Below, one piece after another: positions 24,888 through 36,395 of a stretch of 64,000 nt of DNA. The notes under the pieces are model-generated. The model did not search any database. It was not told the DNA's origin and saw nothing but the letters and a program-made list of their open reading frames with translations. Made by a program: the position numbers and the translations under genes. Position 1 is the stretch's first letter, and every line of letters begins with the position of its first letter. Origin of the DNA: Coprinellus micaceus (lineage: Eukaryota; Basidiomycota; Agaricomycetes; Agaricales; Psathyrellaceae). The DNA lies in assembly GCA_951394405.1 (NCBI GenBank), contig OX596338.1, positions 2,852,001-2,916,000 on the forward strand, written 5' to 3'.

Positions 24888-26405
24888 CTATAGCTTCGAA
24901 CGGAGACTACGTAGGTCCTGCGCTGCTTGGATACTGTGCGCTGCAGTGGCGACCATTTCGTCTACTCTGGAAGAAACCACGTTAAACTAGGCGGTAGTGT
25001 AGGGCAAGGGTACCTACATTTCTTTCGCGGCCTTGATATCGTTGATTGCGCCAGCTACTTTACCCATCAACCCTGTGTAGGTGCAGTCAGTACGAAGCCG
25101 ATCGGGATGCGATGAGGCAGACTGACATCGCTGGCCTTCGAGGGACCTCTCCGGTTTTCTGGCTAGCTCAACATCATGGGGTACCTCCCCTTTCGCGAGC
25201 AAGGATTCGATCTCATCTCGCCGTCTAGTCTCCCTACCAAACGAGTTACAGATCAGTTAGCGGGTATTCACTTCTACTGGCGTTGGACCAGCGAACGCCA
25301 CACCTACCATTCCACCACATACGGAGTCTTCCTTACCGCCATAGGTCTTCCTGAGTAGATCAAGGTCCTGACCGTGTCATCATAGCCTGCGCTCAGCAGC
25401 AACTCTTTGTGCTTCTTCGGTGCCCCAGCTTCGGCGCTCGCAACGAACCGCGTTCCGACCCACACCCCCGACGCGCCATAGGACAGGGAAGCAGCGAGAC
25501 CTCGGCCGTCGGCGATACCACCTGCAGCTACGACAATGACTTCCTCGCCCGTGAGGGGGCTTTTGAAACCCTTGCAGAGATCGACGACCGCGGGAATGAG
25601 GACGGAGAAGGGAGTATCCCCAGTATGGCCGCCCCCTTCGCCGCCTTGGGCACAGATGATATCAACCCCTACGGAATGAGGGTTCGTGGGTTCGGCGCAG
25701 AAGCAGGCCAATTAGATATAGCAGCGAACGTACCTTGTTCAAGAGCTTTCTTAACGTGCTTGGGATGTCCGACCATGCTATAAGCCCTCTTAAGTCGATA
25801 AACAGGGAGAAGGGACGCACAGGACCTACTTCATTACAGGGATTCCAGCAGCGTGAAGCTTCTCCACTGCCCATTTGGGTGGCACACCAACTGCACAGAC
25901 GAACAGGGATGCACCTCCTTGGATAATGACATCGATCAATTCTGGCAATTGACCACCGGTATAGTCTTTCTGTGACGAGTTCACGGTCAATAGCGTGAGG
26001 GGGAGAAGAACGGGGACGTACATTGGTTTTGCGAGCATTCCCTCCTACTTGGGGGATTAGAAGGTCGACGCCGAATGGGGCGTCCTTGTCGTCAAGGTGG
26101 CTCTTCAACTCTTCAATGTTGCCTCTGAGGAACTTGGGACTTTGTCGTAGCCCACCAATGACACCAATACCACCTGGCGAAGGCGTCACTACACGAGTAT
26201 AGCAGCCAAGGACTATCCGCACAGACCGGCATTTGTGACAGCTGCAGCGAGCTTTGGCCCAGCAGCGACGTTCATTCTGGAGAAATGGGTTAGTTCGACA
26301 GCGCAGATCGTTATGGGCGCTTGCTTACCCCGCCAGCATTACCGGGTGGTTTATCTTGAATAGCCTGGTGAGGGGCGTTTCAAAAACCTTGGGTGAGGAA
26401 GGCAT
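24888..26405 (-). CDS. Nitronate monooxygenase (2-nitropropane dioxygenase family)
   Basis: FMN-dependent TIM-barrel enzyme that oxidises alkyl nitronates such as the toxin propionate-3-nitronate. Starts MPSSPKVFETPLTRLF, followed by the family opening block (NHPVMLAGM) and AAVTNAGGIGVIGG. Then LRGNIEELKSHLDDKDAPFG, FVCAVGVPPKWAVEKLHAAG and the FMN/active-site segments DIICAQGGEGGGHTGD and VIVVAAGGIADGRGLAASLS. YGASGVWVGTRFVAS follows. The last exon is small: after AAKE an intron (about 25005-24969) joins to IVDEMVATAAHSIQ and the stop at 24888. About seven short introns. It is collinear with the DUF3445 gene; both may be redox enzymes but no functional link is shown. Confidence 0.92.
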
Positions 26406-26591
26406 GATATGAAACAAGAGGGCGAGTGGGGCTTGCTGGTAACTTGGCCGGGATTACCCCAGTATTTAAGATTTTGGAATGCGGGGAAGACTCGAAAGCA
26501 TCATTGCTGCGGCAGCTATTGACTCCGGCCACTTCAATTACCGGAACCAGATTGGCTGGAAGCTCCTTACATAAGTTGCCTTCTCACCAAA

Positions 26592-27377
26592 ATGTCCTCC
26601 TCGTCGCAATGCCCCGTGGACCACGGTTCCACGTCCTCCCAGCCCTCCGCATGTCCTGTCGACCACAACAAACCACAGGCATCCTCTTCGTCTTCCTCAG
26701 CAAAAGACTGCCCTGTCGACCATTCCACGGCGACAACATGGGCGCGAATGTTTTCGAGCGGGCCAGCTCCCCCTACCGCCGCCGAATCGCTGTCCGTGAA
26801 TCGTGAAGTCTCCTCAATACCTAAACCCGCCGATGGGAAATGGGTCTACCCTTCAGAAGCTCAATTCTTCGCGGCCATGGAGCGCAAAAACCACAACCCA
26901 AACGCAGCGGATATGAAGACCGTAGTGCCGATTCACAACGCGGTGAACGAGCGGGCGTGGACGGAGATCCTAAAATGGGAGAAAGGAAGGGGCGCTGAGG
27001 CCTGTGGAGGCCCGCAGCTCGTCAACTTCAAAGGCCGGCCGAAGGACAGGAGTCCTAAGGCGACGATCAAGACGTTCTTTGGGTGCGTAGCTGCTCTGTG
27101 CTAGTCGCGTGTTCTAGCGACCGTGCGACGGTGTTATTGGACTGGGCGCTAATTCCGCTGAAAATTTGCTAGGTACTCGCCACCGTTCGACCGTCACGAC
27201 TGGGTCGTTGATAGGTGCGGCAACAAGATGCGCTACGTAATAGATTTCTATAGTGGCCACAATCCCAACCAGCTTGGTGGAAACCTCTCATTCTACCTCG
27301 ATGTCCGACCAGCTCTGGACAACTGGGAAGGCGTAAAAATGAGAGTAGGACGATTCTGGAGTTCATGGCTGGGTTAG
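26592..27377 (+). CDS. CYC3: Cytochrome c haem lyase (holocytochrome c synthase)
   Basis: Mitochondrial intermembrane-space enzyme that attaches haem covalently to apocytochrome c. The N-terminus carries three CPVDH haem-regulatory motifs with Cys at residues 7, 21 and 40. The catalytic domain contains [18 protein letters not shown], the conserved [12 protein letters not shown] (the His is the proposed haem ligand), [14 protein letters not shown] and [10 protein letters not shown]. The C-terminus ends RFWSSWLG. A single intron (about 27083-27173) falls in [13 protein letters not shown]. Length of about 235 residues is normal. Whether it serves cytochrome c, c1 or both cannot be read from the sequence. 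Confidence 0.94.
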
Positions 27378-27500
27378 AATCACTCTTGTTACTACGATTT
27401 CGTGACGAAGTTGCGGCCACACGGACCACACCCCTACTCTTGCTGTAATTTACATACACCCTGATAATCATAGACTAAAATACGGACAGGTTGTCTGCGT

Positions 27501-28935
27501 CTACCGCTTGTTGTGGAATTTGGGCTTTTTCGGGGGAGGTGCCTCATCCTCGGATTCTGAGCTTTCCTCTTCTGAGAGCCCTTCGTCCTCGTCGTCTTCG
27601 CCGTCGGTAATCTCCTCCTCATCGTCCCACTCGTCGTCATCGTCCCCCTCCTCGGCATCCCCATCGCTAGCTGCCTCTTCGTCCGACATCTTGTCGTTCT
27701 CTTCCATCTCGTCGTCTTCTTCTTCTCCCTCACCGGCCTTTTTATTTCCCTTCTTCTTGGTGTCCGCCTCTGCCTTCTTTCGAGCAACATTGCGCTCCTG
27801 CTCCTCTCTTCTCTCCTTCCGTAGCTTCTCCTTGGCCGCGATGTTGGCCTTTTGTTCTGCGACTTCCTTCTTCGACCTTTTCACTGAGGAATATGTTAGA
27901 CAAACCAAAACATAAGCGGCAGAAAGAAACAACTCACCGAACTGATGATAGATAACATTCCCCTCTTTTCCTGGGATTCCTTCGGTAATCTTCACCAACC
28001 GCAACTCCATCCTCGGTCCGACCTCATCCAACCTGACTGCTCTCTTCTGACCCTTCTTGTTGTTGCGTCCAACATAATCTGAACCCAACTCGACGGTATT
28101 ATGATCCCCAGCCTCGCTCTCGGCGGATGAAGCACTTTCGTACCCATCCGGACCAGGCATACCGCGTTGTCGCAGCAAGAAATCCGCGACGTCCTTCTCG
28201 CTGCCGAGATTGAGGACGGGTTTCGTTGAGGTGGACGCACCCTCGAGGATACGCCGAACGCGCTTCGAGACCCCGTATGCTTTCACGCGGATGAGGTAGT
28301 GGCGGAAATCGACTGTGCCTCGTTCGGCGTTGTACGAAACGAGGACGACACGACGAGCAGAAGAGAGGGTAATCGTATGAGGTGAAAGAGGCGGGAAGAG
28401 GGTCTGGAAGGATTTCATGAGGAGGGGGAGGTGCTGTGGCGTTCCGGGACCGGGTTGGGGGAAGTTGGCGAGGACGAGGAGCGGTGGGGTAAGGTATTCC
28501 ATGCCAATGCTTTTTGCTCTCCGAGAGCTCTTGAGAATGTCCTTCATAAGACTGTAGCGTTCCACTCTGAAAGTCAGAGTGGGACCATCAGAGAGACGGA
28601 TGATCTTGAGCGAGGGCGCTATTGGCGTTAGCTTGAAGGCGAGCAAGTGGGTAACATGGAGAGCGGGGCCCATCGTGATGTAGTCCTTGAGCTTGTTCCT
28701 ATTCCTCTCCTACATCTAACGTCAGGAAGACCCCATATTTCAGAATGATTACACGAACCTTTAGTCGACTGGCCGTATGAGGCTCCATAACCTTCCTCAT
28801 ATCCCGCACCAGCTGGTTTATTGACGCCCCAACTTGCCCATGCTTGATGATAAAACTCTTGGGCACACCCGAGATGACCTCCTCCCTCTGCACCTGGCCC
28901 TTCAGGTGGGTCCTATTCTTTCGTCGCTTGGCCAT
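27501..28935 (-). CDS. SSF1: Ribosome biogenesis protein SSF1 / Peter Pan (Brix domain)
   Basis: Brix-domain factor required for 60S subunit assembly in the nucleolus. Starts MAKRRKNRTHLKGQVQ, then VPKSFIIKHGQVGASINQLV and the Ssf block DMRKVMEPHTASRLKERNRNK across an intron (about 28763-28710). The Brix domain continues through LKIIRLSDGPTLTFRVERY, FPQPGPGTPQHLPLL and VVLVSYNAERGTVDFRHYLI. C-terminal half: GPRMELRLVKITEGIPGKEG, a basic helix, and a long acidic E/D-rich tail ending KKPKFHNKR. A second intron lies about 27938-27884. The start codon is 161 bp from the divergent small gene at 29097, so both may use one promoter region. Confidence 0.95.
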
Positions 28936-29096
28936 ATTCCGAGTCGTGAATGAAGAGAAAAAGTTAGGAGCAAAGTTCTATTCTGGGATTTTTTGGGAAG
29001 AGCAAAATTGTTTGGTGATGGCTTCCAACGCAAATAGCGAGGATAAGCGCCGAGGACCACTCATTTGATGGCACTTCCATCTTCCTCTCGACGACC

Positions 29097-29946
29097 ATGA
29101 GCGGTCGCCTTGCCTCGTTTCGCGGTCCTTCGACGCCCACAAAGGCTCCTGCAAAATTTCAAGCTGCACAGTCGCCATCGTCTCCTGCAAGACAGGTCGA
29201 ATCAACGTACCACCGCAAGACGAGGACGATTCTGCAGGATTTACGAGGGCACACAGAGACATGGGATGACCTGGTGTTGCACGATGGACTGAAGAACCTG
29301 AAACTATTGGTGGATACCCGGACGGAGTTAGAGTATGGTCTCGTTGCTTCCTACCCTTGTACCCAGAGGAGTGAACGCCATATAGCAATTCCCTCGCTGC
29401 CCTCCCAGATCGACGTCCAAGAGACTATCTCGTTGGCCCTAAACTTCGGGTAATGGAAAGCTGCATCGCGAACCTAGACCTTGTTATTCAGAAGCTCGTA
29501 TGTACGGCGCCCTCGTTCGCGATCGACCTGTTTACCCACCCTGATCTGAAGGACAAGCAATTCAAGAAGATGAACCGGGAGATTGATAACTTGGAGGCGC
29601 TCATGATTGAGGCCGAGAAGACCAAGGGTGCAAAGTGGGTTCACGAGGAGCCTCTGTGGTGTACATGGTCACTAGAGAAATTTGGTCAGTGCAGTGCGTA
29701 ACAGTATGCCTGGAGGCACTGGCTAAACATTTTGTAGTGGTATCCGTTCCCGCCATCCTCGTTCCATACCACCGGTCTCTACACCTCCACAAACAACTCC
29801 TAGAAAGCGTCAGGAGTCACTCGACACCTTTCGAAAAGGCCAAAGAGGCGGTAACTAAATGGGCACAACAACCTTTCCTGGTCGATGATGGGTGGAACGC
29901 CAAATGGGATGACCTCTGCGACGTTGAGGTCGAGCGTTGGGACTGA
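29097..29946 (+). CDS. Small coiled-coil protein, possible AIRIM/C1orf109 relative
   Basis: Helical protein of roughly 220 residues starting MSGRLASFRGPSTPTKAP. Conserved-looking blocks are YHRKTRTILQDLRGHTETWD, LKNLKLLVDTRTELDNALA, MESCIANLDLVIQKLKKQFK, MNREIDNLEALMIEAEKTKG, EEPLWCTWSLEKF and the end WDDLCDVEVERWD. Introns fall at about 29334-29381, 29500-29548 and 29684-29737. The layout of helices (long N-terminal helices, then W-rich C-terminal part) reminds me of the human ribosome-maturation factor AIRIM (C1orf109, DUF4477). This rests on remembered pattern only, so treat it as a lead. The divergent partner SSF1 is also a ribosome-assembly factor. Confidence 0.75.
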
Positions 29947-30031
29947 GCACAAAACACAGTCAGGACAGACGTAACTATTTTAATACACACATCAAAAACA
30001 CATAGAAAGTTATGCAATCCCAGCGGGAAGT

Positions 30032-33000
30032 CTAGAAATCCTCATCGTCCGAGATCTGGATCTCGTCCGTGTTCGCCACCTTTGGCGCTGGGGCCTTCTC
30101 TCCTTCTGCAGGTATGTGCAGCGCCGTCTTCGTAGCAGCCACAAACGCCGGTCCCTTCGCTTGCCTCTCAGCAGCCGCCATAGCATCCTGCTCCTCCGCC
30201 TCTTCGCTCGCCAGCTTCTTATTTCCATCGCTCGCCGCAAGTGCCTGCGCCGCAATATAACTGGCCTCGGTATTAAACTGTGCCTGCACGCTCCTCTTGA
30301 TCCTAAGCATCTCGCGGAATGTGTCTTCGGACCCGGTCTCGACTTCGAACTGGTTCCATTCGGTCCAGAACTTCTGGTTGACCCGGGGGTCGCAGAATTG
30401 AGAGGCGTGCGCGTAGATGGCGCGGGCTCGGTCGATCTCGCCGAGTTTGCGCTCGAGAGCGGCGAAGCGCAGGCACATCTCAGCAGTTTGCCTGTCGGGT
30501 AGTACTTCGATGGCGCGCTCATAGATGGGTCGTGTTGCGGGGAGGCCGAAGTTCTCTGTGGCTTTGGCAATGTAGATCGTGAACATCTGCGCAATGGGAG
30601 TTAGGATATGGAGAATGCTATCAGAAGGGGTCGGGAAGCCTACATCAAACTTGTCGGTGTCCTGGATGACTTGTGTTGCACGGTCATAGATCGCCATTGC
30701 CCGCTTGGCAAGACCATAGTCCTCCTCGAGCTTGGCGTACATGAGGAAGATCGGCTTGCAGTTCTTCGGAGGGCACTTCTCAATCGCTTGCTCAAACAAA
30801 TCCCTGGCACGCTCGAGTTTGGAGCCACCCTAAACACAGTCAGAAATATACCCAGCAAGCAATGATCATTGAACTTACATATCGCTTCACGAATTTGGCG
30901 AGGTAGATGTTCCAAATCTCGAACGACACAGGGAAAGTGAACAACTCGACACCGCGTTCGTAAACCTTGAAGCTCTCTTCAAAGTACCTGTTCTCTTCGA
31001 GGAAAGCAGCATAGTTCACGATGATCTGGGCATTGGCGATGCGCAGATCGAGGATCTTGTCGTAGACCGCCTTCGTTGAGTCAACGGTGCCGATAGCCTC
31101 TTCAAGGTCGACGTAATACGACCAGAGCTTGATCGACTTGAACAAGCGCGCCTGGACAGAGAGTGCATGGTCATGGTAGTTAATCTTTGGGTTTTTGGGC
31201 AATGCAGTGGCACGCTGCATGACTCGGACGGCTTCGTCGTAGTTGTCATGTCGAAGTTCCATCTCTGCCCATTCGCACCAAATCTCCGCCAAGTCCTCGA
31301 CCTGCTTGAAGTTGATCTTGGTAGCCTTCTCCAGGATCTTCCTCGCGCTCTCGAGGTCGGGCTCAGCCTCACCACTGGCACCACCCTCCTCATAAAATTT
31401 GGCAAAGTTGACGAACAAGCGGTGGAAGTTGGGAGTTGCTTTCCGTGGGTGGATGGTTTCGATAGCCCTGGTGTAGGCAGCCGCGGCCTTTACGTCGTCA
31501 TCTCCGTACAACGCGACCCGTTTCTCCCATTCCTGCACGTCGTTGGGATTCCGGCGGGTCAGAACGTCGTTCAATAGGAAGGGCCGCCGATCTGTGAGCT
31601 CCTCAAACGCTTTCATCCGTTTGTCCAACTCCCCTTCCAGCTCCTCCTTCTCGTCGTCTTCGTCTTCCTCCTCGAGGGCTTCCATAATCTCGTTAATGAC
31701 GGCGTCTTCGGTTTGGGAGTACGCCTCAAATATCTGGTTAAAGTCCTTCTGCGTGACGACGCTGTCGATACCCTTTTCGAAAGTTTCTCGTCCTCGGTCA
31801 AAGTCACCTCGCTTGATCCAGTACGTCGCGAGGCCCACCCACAACCGCCCTGCCTGGTCCTTATACATATCCAAGCCATCCCTTTTGATGATATTTTCTA
31901 TGTTCAGTTTCCGACGGCTGAGAGGGTCTTCGTCCTCATCGTACGCAGGTAGGGGCTTGCCGTCGGGGCCGACGTTCACAGCAGGACCTGCCATGCGAAT
32001 GAGTTGTCCATCCGTACCGGCAGGCTTCGCCACCTCCCGCGCTGCCTCCTCCTCCGTGTCCTGCTCCTCCTTCCTGGCAATAGCCGCATTCGACTCGTCG
32101 GTATCCTCGATGTCCATACCGACCTCTTCAGCATAATTTTCCACAACATCCGCGAAATCGTTAAGGAGCTGAAGGGGGCTCTTGGCTTCAGGACTGACGT
32201 ATTCTCCCTTCGCGGCCTTGCGTGCGAGGGAGAGGAGGACCTTGGCGGCTTCCAGAGGTCGTGGCTTGCCGTTGGTCCGGGAGAGGATGAGGGCGACGTA
32301 ACGCTCGGAAAGGGTGGGGTCGATGGCGAGGTAGCGGCGGTACACGCGGACCATGGTTTCGCCGCCTTTGCCCTCGGCCCAGAGGAGGTAGCGGACCCAT
32401 ATGCGCGAGTGGAGGGAGGGGGGAAGGGTGCGGAGGGCGCGGTCGAATGTTCGGCGCGCGTGTGAGTGGGAGATTAGGGCGGGGCAGGAGGGGTGGAAGA
32501 ATATTGAGAGGTACATTAGCCATATCCGTGGAAGCTGCAAAGACGGATGTGTTAGAACGATTCGAGGAAGAATACCAAGGGACGCACGTTAGGAAGCCAC
32601 ATTAGACACCTCTCGAAGAGTGCAACCAGAGATTTCCATTCTTCCCAACCAACTACCGGGTCAAGGCAGTCCTCCCACTCTTCAAGATCGTCCTGCTCCT
32701 CCTCCACCGCGTCCTTCATCTCCGGGAACTTCTTCTTTCCACCCGCGCGTTTCTTCACGATTGGAGTACCCAACACACATAACATTCGGAAGGTCAAATA
32801 CGACTTCCATAGCTTGAACGACGTGGGGAAGTTTTGCAATGCCGACTCGTAGAGATACGTGATACGTTGCAAGTACCGTCTTGCAAGTGGTGATGCGAGT
32901 GGTCCCAAGAGCTGCCTGACTTCCTCAGGCACATCCGAAGGGTTTTCGAGCTTCAATTGCGCTGTGAAAGAGTCTCTTGTGCTTTGAATTGCAGACCACC

Positions 33001-33163
33001 ACGCCCTGAACGAGTTGGGATTTCTGAGCAAGTCTTCTTCGCGATTGACGTCCCTGACTGAAATGAGATCTGGGTGGGTTTTGGGTTGGGGAACGGGGTA
33101 CGTGAGAGGGAACCGCGAGGATAGATCCACGTAGGAATGGGGTTTTTGCGCGACCGACGGCAT
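30032..33163 (-). CDS. SYF1: Pre-mRNA splicing factor SYF1 (HAT repeats)
   Basis: Core subunit of the NineTeen (Prp19) complex in the activated spliceosome. The protein is built almost wholly of HAT helical repeats. The start gives MPSVAQKPHSYVDLSSRFPL and the family block TYPVPQPKTHPDLISVRDVN. HAT repeats are visible from FRAWWSAIQSTRDS onward, e.g. RTFDRALRTLPPSLHSRIWV, VELFTFPVSFEIWNIYLAKF, LFEQAIEKCPPKNCKPIFL and MAIYDRATQVIQDTDKFDV. The 3' part has FREMLRIKRSVQAQFNTEAS and an alanine-rich stretch ending DEIQISDDEDF. Four introns of 45-60 nt. Length of about 960-1000 residues suits the family. An in-frame Met at 33238 is a less likely start. Confidence 0.95.
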
Positions 33164-33325
33164 TATGAGGGAGTCTGTCGTCGGTGATGCTGAACAAGGC
33201 TTGACGCCATTCGCAAACTCTTCTGGCAGCGTTCCCACGACTGGGCTGTCCTCACTCCTTCAGTGGACGCGACTGCGAGGGTCAGCTTCATTCTCTCTCT
33301 TAAACCCCCTTATCCGCAGTCTACG

Positions 33326-34792
33326 ATGGTATGTTCGATAATCGCAACCCAACCACTCATGAACTCTGATATATGGAACTCAGCACGGCGTCAAACGAGT
33401 CAAACCCACCCCACAAGCTCTCGAGGCGAGGAAACAGAAGGAACGGTCGAAGATCCAGGAATTCCTCGCTCTCTCAGAGGACATCCTGCAGAGAGTGCGC
33501 CCCTCCAAGTCATAAACAGGGGGATGGAACGCACGAGGATTGACTCTCTGCCTATAGAAGGAAGCCAACGACTTCTCCGAAGGTGCCTTCAAGCAGACGA
33601 CTCGTCTCTTGCACGTCAACCCCGAGTTCTACACTGTCTGGAACTACCGCCGGACGATTCTGGTGAAGGGGCTGTTCGTGGGCCGGTATGTGACAGTCTG
33701 TGGATGGCAGCACGAAGGCCTAAACTATATTCTGAAAGGTCGGAGGAGGAGATCAATAAGCTCTTGGCCGATGAACTGGTCATGACCATGGCGGCGCTGA
33801 AGAGCCATCCCAAAGTGTACTGGATTTGGAATCACCGCCGATGGTGCCTGGAGCGTGTGCCCAATGGGCCAGGAGCCGAAGGGGAGGATACAGCTATCGG
33901 GTGGAAGAAGAGTGCATGGGACCAGGAACTGTACGTCGTGGAGAAACTCCTCGACGCCGATGCCCGGAATTGTGAGTGCCTACAAGGGTCGGTCGAACTG
34001 GAGAATTCTCACATACCGCTGGGGTTAGTCCTCGCCTGGAATTACAGGAGGTATGTTCTTGCAGGGATGCCCGTGCCGCGGCCCGATACCCTCGAATTGG
34101 CGTACACTTCCAAGAAGATCCAGGCCAATTTCTCCAACTTCAGTGCCTGGCATCAGCGTTCCAAAGTCCTGCCAAAGCTGTGGGCCTCTGGGGCGCTCGA
34201 TGAGGCCAAGTCGCGTGAAGAAGGTACGCATACATCGTACCCCCTGCCCTACCCCGCCGTGCCTGTGGAATCATTTCTCATGTGCTGCGCCGCAAATACA
34301 GAATTTGACCTTGTGCGGAACGCAATGTATACAGATCCAGACGACCAGAGTGTCTGGGTCTACCATCGGTGGCTGGTGGGCTCGCGTGAGTGGCCCTGTG
34401 CTGACTACCTCCTCCGTCATCGTCCTTGACGTCGCTATCAGGTGCATCTAGAGACCTGCTCGAACGGGAAATTGAGGCCATTGACGAACTCCTTGGGGAA
34501 CAGCCTGACAGTAAATGTAGGTGATATTCAAAAAAGACTTCGTGGCTTTCGGGGGGCTCACGGAATTGTGACACTGAAAAAATTAGGGTGTATGGAATCC
34601 ATCGTCCATTATTCTATGATGCTCCTCAAAGATCACGCCGCTGAGGTTGGCGTTGGGCAGCTGACTGAGAAGACCCGGCGCTTATTGGGGGAGCTTGAGG
34701 TACAAGACCCTTTCAGGCGTCGACGGTACCAAGAGTTAGGTGAGGTTTTGGATGTTCAGCTTCAGAAGAATCGCTCGCTCACACCCGTCTAG
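33326..34792 (+). CDS. BET4: Rab geranylgeranyltransferase alpha subunit
   Basis: Alpha subunit of type II protein geranylgeranyltransferase, which prenylates Rab GTPases together with the beta subunit and REP. The first exon appears to be the ATG alone: GTATGT follows at once and the acceptor at 33383 gives HGVKRVKPTPQALEARKQ. PPTA repeats are clear: LLHVNPEFYTVWNYRRTIL, ALKSHPKVYWIWNHRRWCLE, LDADARN...LAWNYRRYVL, NFSNFSAWHQRSKVLP and DPDDQSVWVYHRWLVGS. Later blocks are IEAIDELLGEQPDSKWCMES and FRRRRYQELGEVLDVQ. About seven short introns. Assignment to the Rab enzyme rather than RAM2 rests on the closing EQPDSKWC block and length. Confidence 0.92.
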
Positions 34793-34968
34793 CCGACCAC
34801 CTGTAGTCTTTCCATACGCACTGGATCATGGTGAGCATCCTCCATATTCTGGATAATGTGATCGTGACTTAGGTCGCAAGTAGGTGTCTGTGGACCAATT
34901 GTATCACATCTTTCACTCGCTTTCACTCTACCAATCACTGCCCAACGGCGGCAGAAGCTGTCACCGCG

Positions 34969-35388
34969 GTGGCGGAGGCGCTACATGATGCCTCATTGAA
35001 TAGCGCCCGCAACGCAGCACCTCTCGAAATGTCGACAAAAGCGCTGGGCAAACTGGTGGAGGTCAGTCATCTGACGCGCCTCAGAAGCCTGGTCCTTTCC
35101 ACTGCGCATCGGCCCGACGGCGACGCAGAAAGAAGGTTCTTCTGGGCTCATGTTCTCGTTACTGGCTTCTCGCCATATGGACAACCAGGGACACTCCATC
35201 AGTGCTTATTTCGCCCAGAGAAGTTAGGACTGACGTTGTCGACATGGGATCCGGAGCCCGACGGTGTCGCCTGCCTCTATGAGCCTGGACGAGTCGGCGA
35301 CGCCTCATCGATAATCAGCGCGTCGCGTGCGCCTCTTCGTCTATGGTTTACTCTGGTTTACTTTCATCTCTGGACGGGAGAACTGTGA
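34969..35388 (+). CDS. Possible small hypothetical gene
   Basis: An open frame of about 139 codons with helix-like content (TKALGKLVEVSHLTRL, ERRFFWAHVLVTGFSPYGQP) and no match I recognise. The frame continues upstream through EAVTAVAEALHD to about 34890. An ATG immediately followed by GTGAGC at 34828 could be a start-only exon, but no join gives a convincing protein. It may equally be non-coding. Confidence 0.25.
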   Translation: MAEALHDASLNSARNAAPLEMSTKALGKLVEVSHLTRLRSLVLSTAHRPDGDAERRFFWAHVLVTGFSPYGQPGTLHQCLFRPEKLGLTLSTWDPEPDGVACLYEPGRVGDASSIISASRAPLRLWFTLVYFHLWTGEL

Positions 35389-35948
35389 CGTCTTCGTCCC
35401 CATTCATTCGGTGTGTCAGGTCGCCCTTTTCGACTCTATTCCTAGTCCTATTTGACCTGTCCATCTTTCAGATACAGGGTCTCTAGAACTCTCTATCACC
35501 CATTCGTATTGATTTGATTCCATTCGTGTTTTCTGTCAGGCCGAAGTAGTGGACCGATGGCAGGCGGATGTGGAGACCCACACTTAAAAGGTGACATGCT
35601 ACGATCGGGTTCTTTACCCTGGAGAGATCCCCTATGAAAGGTGCTCTGGGTGGCGGTGGCAAGATGGGGCGACGAGGCACAAGTATATCCAGCCCCACAC
35701 TGGGGAACAATGGGAAGCTAGATCTCAACTCGTAAGGTGATAACGGTCTTTGTGGATGGGTCATTTGACTGGGTAGGGGTGTCGTAAAGCAGCCCTCCTG
35801 ACGATTCTTACTTTTGCTCAGGGTAGATGCTCAATGACAGGGACACAACGACGTCGATTCCAAGGACTGCATTATTGTTACAACATTATTTCATTTTCGG
35901 CTCCCCTCCAACACTGGAATCATATCCTTCAACGAGGCTGGAACGTGC
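35389..35948. other. Spacer downstream of the metallothionein gene
   Basis: About 560 bp; no gene seen on either strand. It should include the metallothionein 3' UTR. Confidence 0.5.
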
Positions 35949-36168
35949 TTAGCACTTGCACTCTCCGGGCTTGCAGGCACAGCTGTAGCGACGATCGGTT
36001 AGCCATAGGTTCAAGGCGGCGACGATAACGAGGAGGGGGACGTACGAGGCACCGCAGTTGCAGGACGAGCTGCCGCAACCGTTGTTGTTGACGATGGTCT
36101 GGGTGGTCTGGAGCAGAGGGTCAGCATGGGTGACAGAGGGAACTGCGAAGAGAGCTCACAGCGATCAT
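35949..36168 (-). CDS. Metallothionein, 34 residues, three exons
   Basis: A tiny copper/cadmium-binding metallothionein of basidiomycete type. Exon 1 is 36168-36160 (9 nt), intron 1 36159-36108 (GTGAGC...CAG), exon 2 36107-36046, intron 2 36045-35983 (GTACGT...CAG), exon 3 35982-35949. Joined, they encode 34 residues starting MIATTQTIVNNNG. Seven Cys lie at positions 14, 19, 21, 25, 27, 32 and 34, spaced C-x4-C-x-C-x3-C-x-C-x4-C-x-C. There are no aromatic residues and no His, as expected. Length, Cys count and composition fit known fungal metallothioneins, which buffer Cu(I) or Cd(II) in the cytosol. A TATAAA box lies 67 nt upstream of the start. Family call is strong; metal preference is not visible. 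Confidence 0.9.
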
Positions 36169-36234
36169 TGTGAGTGAGTAGATGGATGTCGAAGATAGAG
36201 CTGGCTCTGGAGATATTGGGCGAAATCGAGGGCG

Positions 36235-36240
36235 TTTATA
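36235..36240 (-). promoter_or_regulatory. TATA box of the metallothionein gene
   Basis: TATAAA on the minus strand, 67 nt upstream of the metallothionein ATG. A canonical TATA box is common in strongly inducible fungal genes. I saw no convincing metal-response element nearby. Confidence 0.6.
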
Positions 36241-36395
36241 TCAGTGTCTGTTGTTTGCGCATGTTTGAGGGAGGGGACGCGAGAGAGGGGCTAGGGTTCC
36301 GAAAGCGGAAAGCCTCGTGTATTCGGCGTGTTCTGTGTTTTGTGCGAAAAAGGGTTCAAGGTTCTCTGTTCCTTCCAACCTCGACCTCTGGCACG

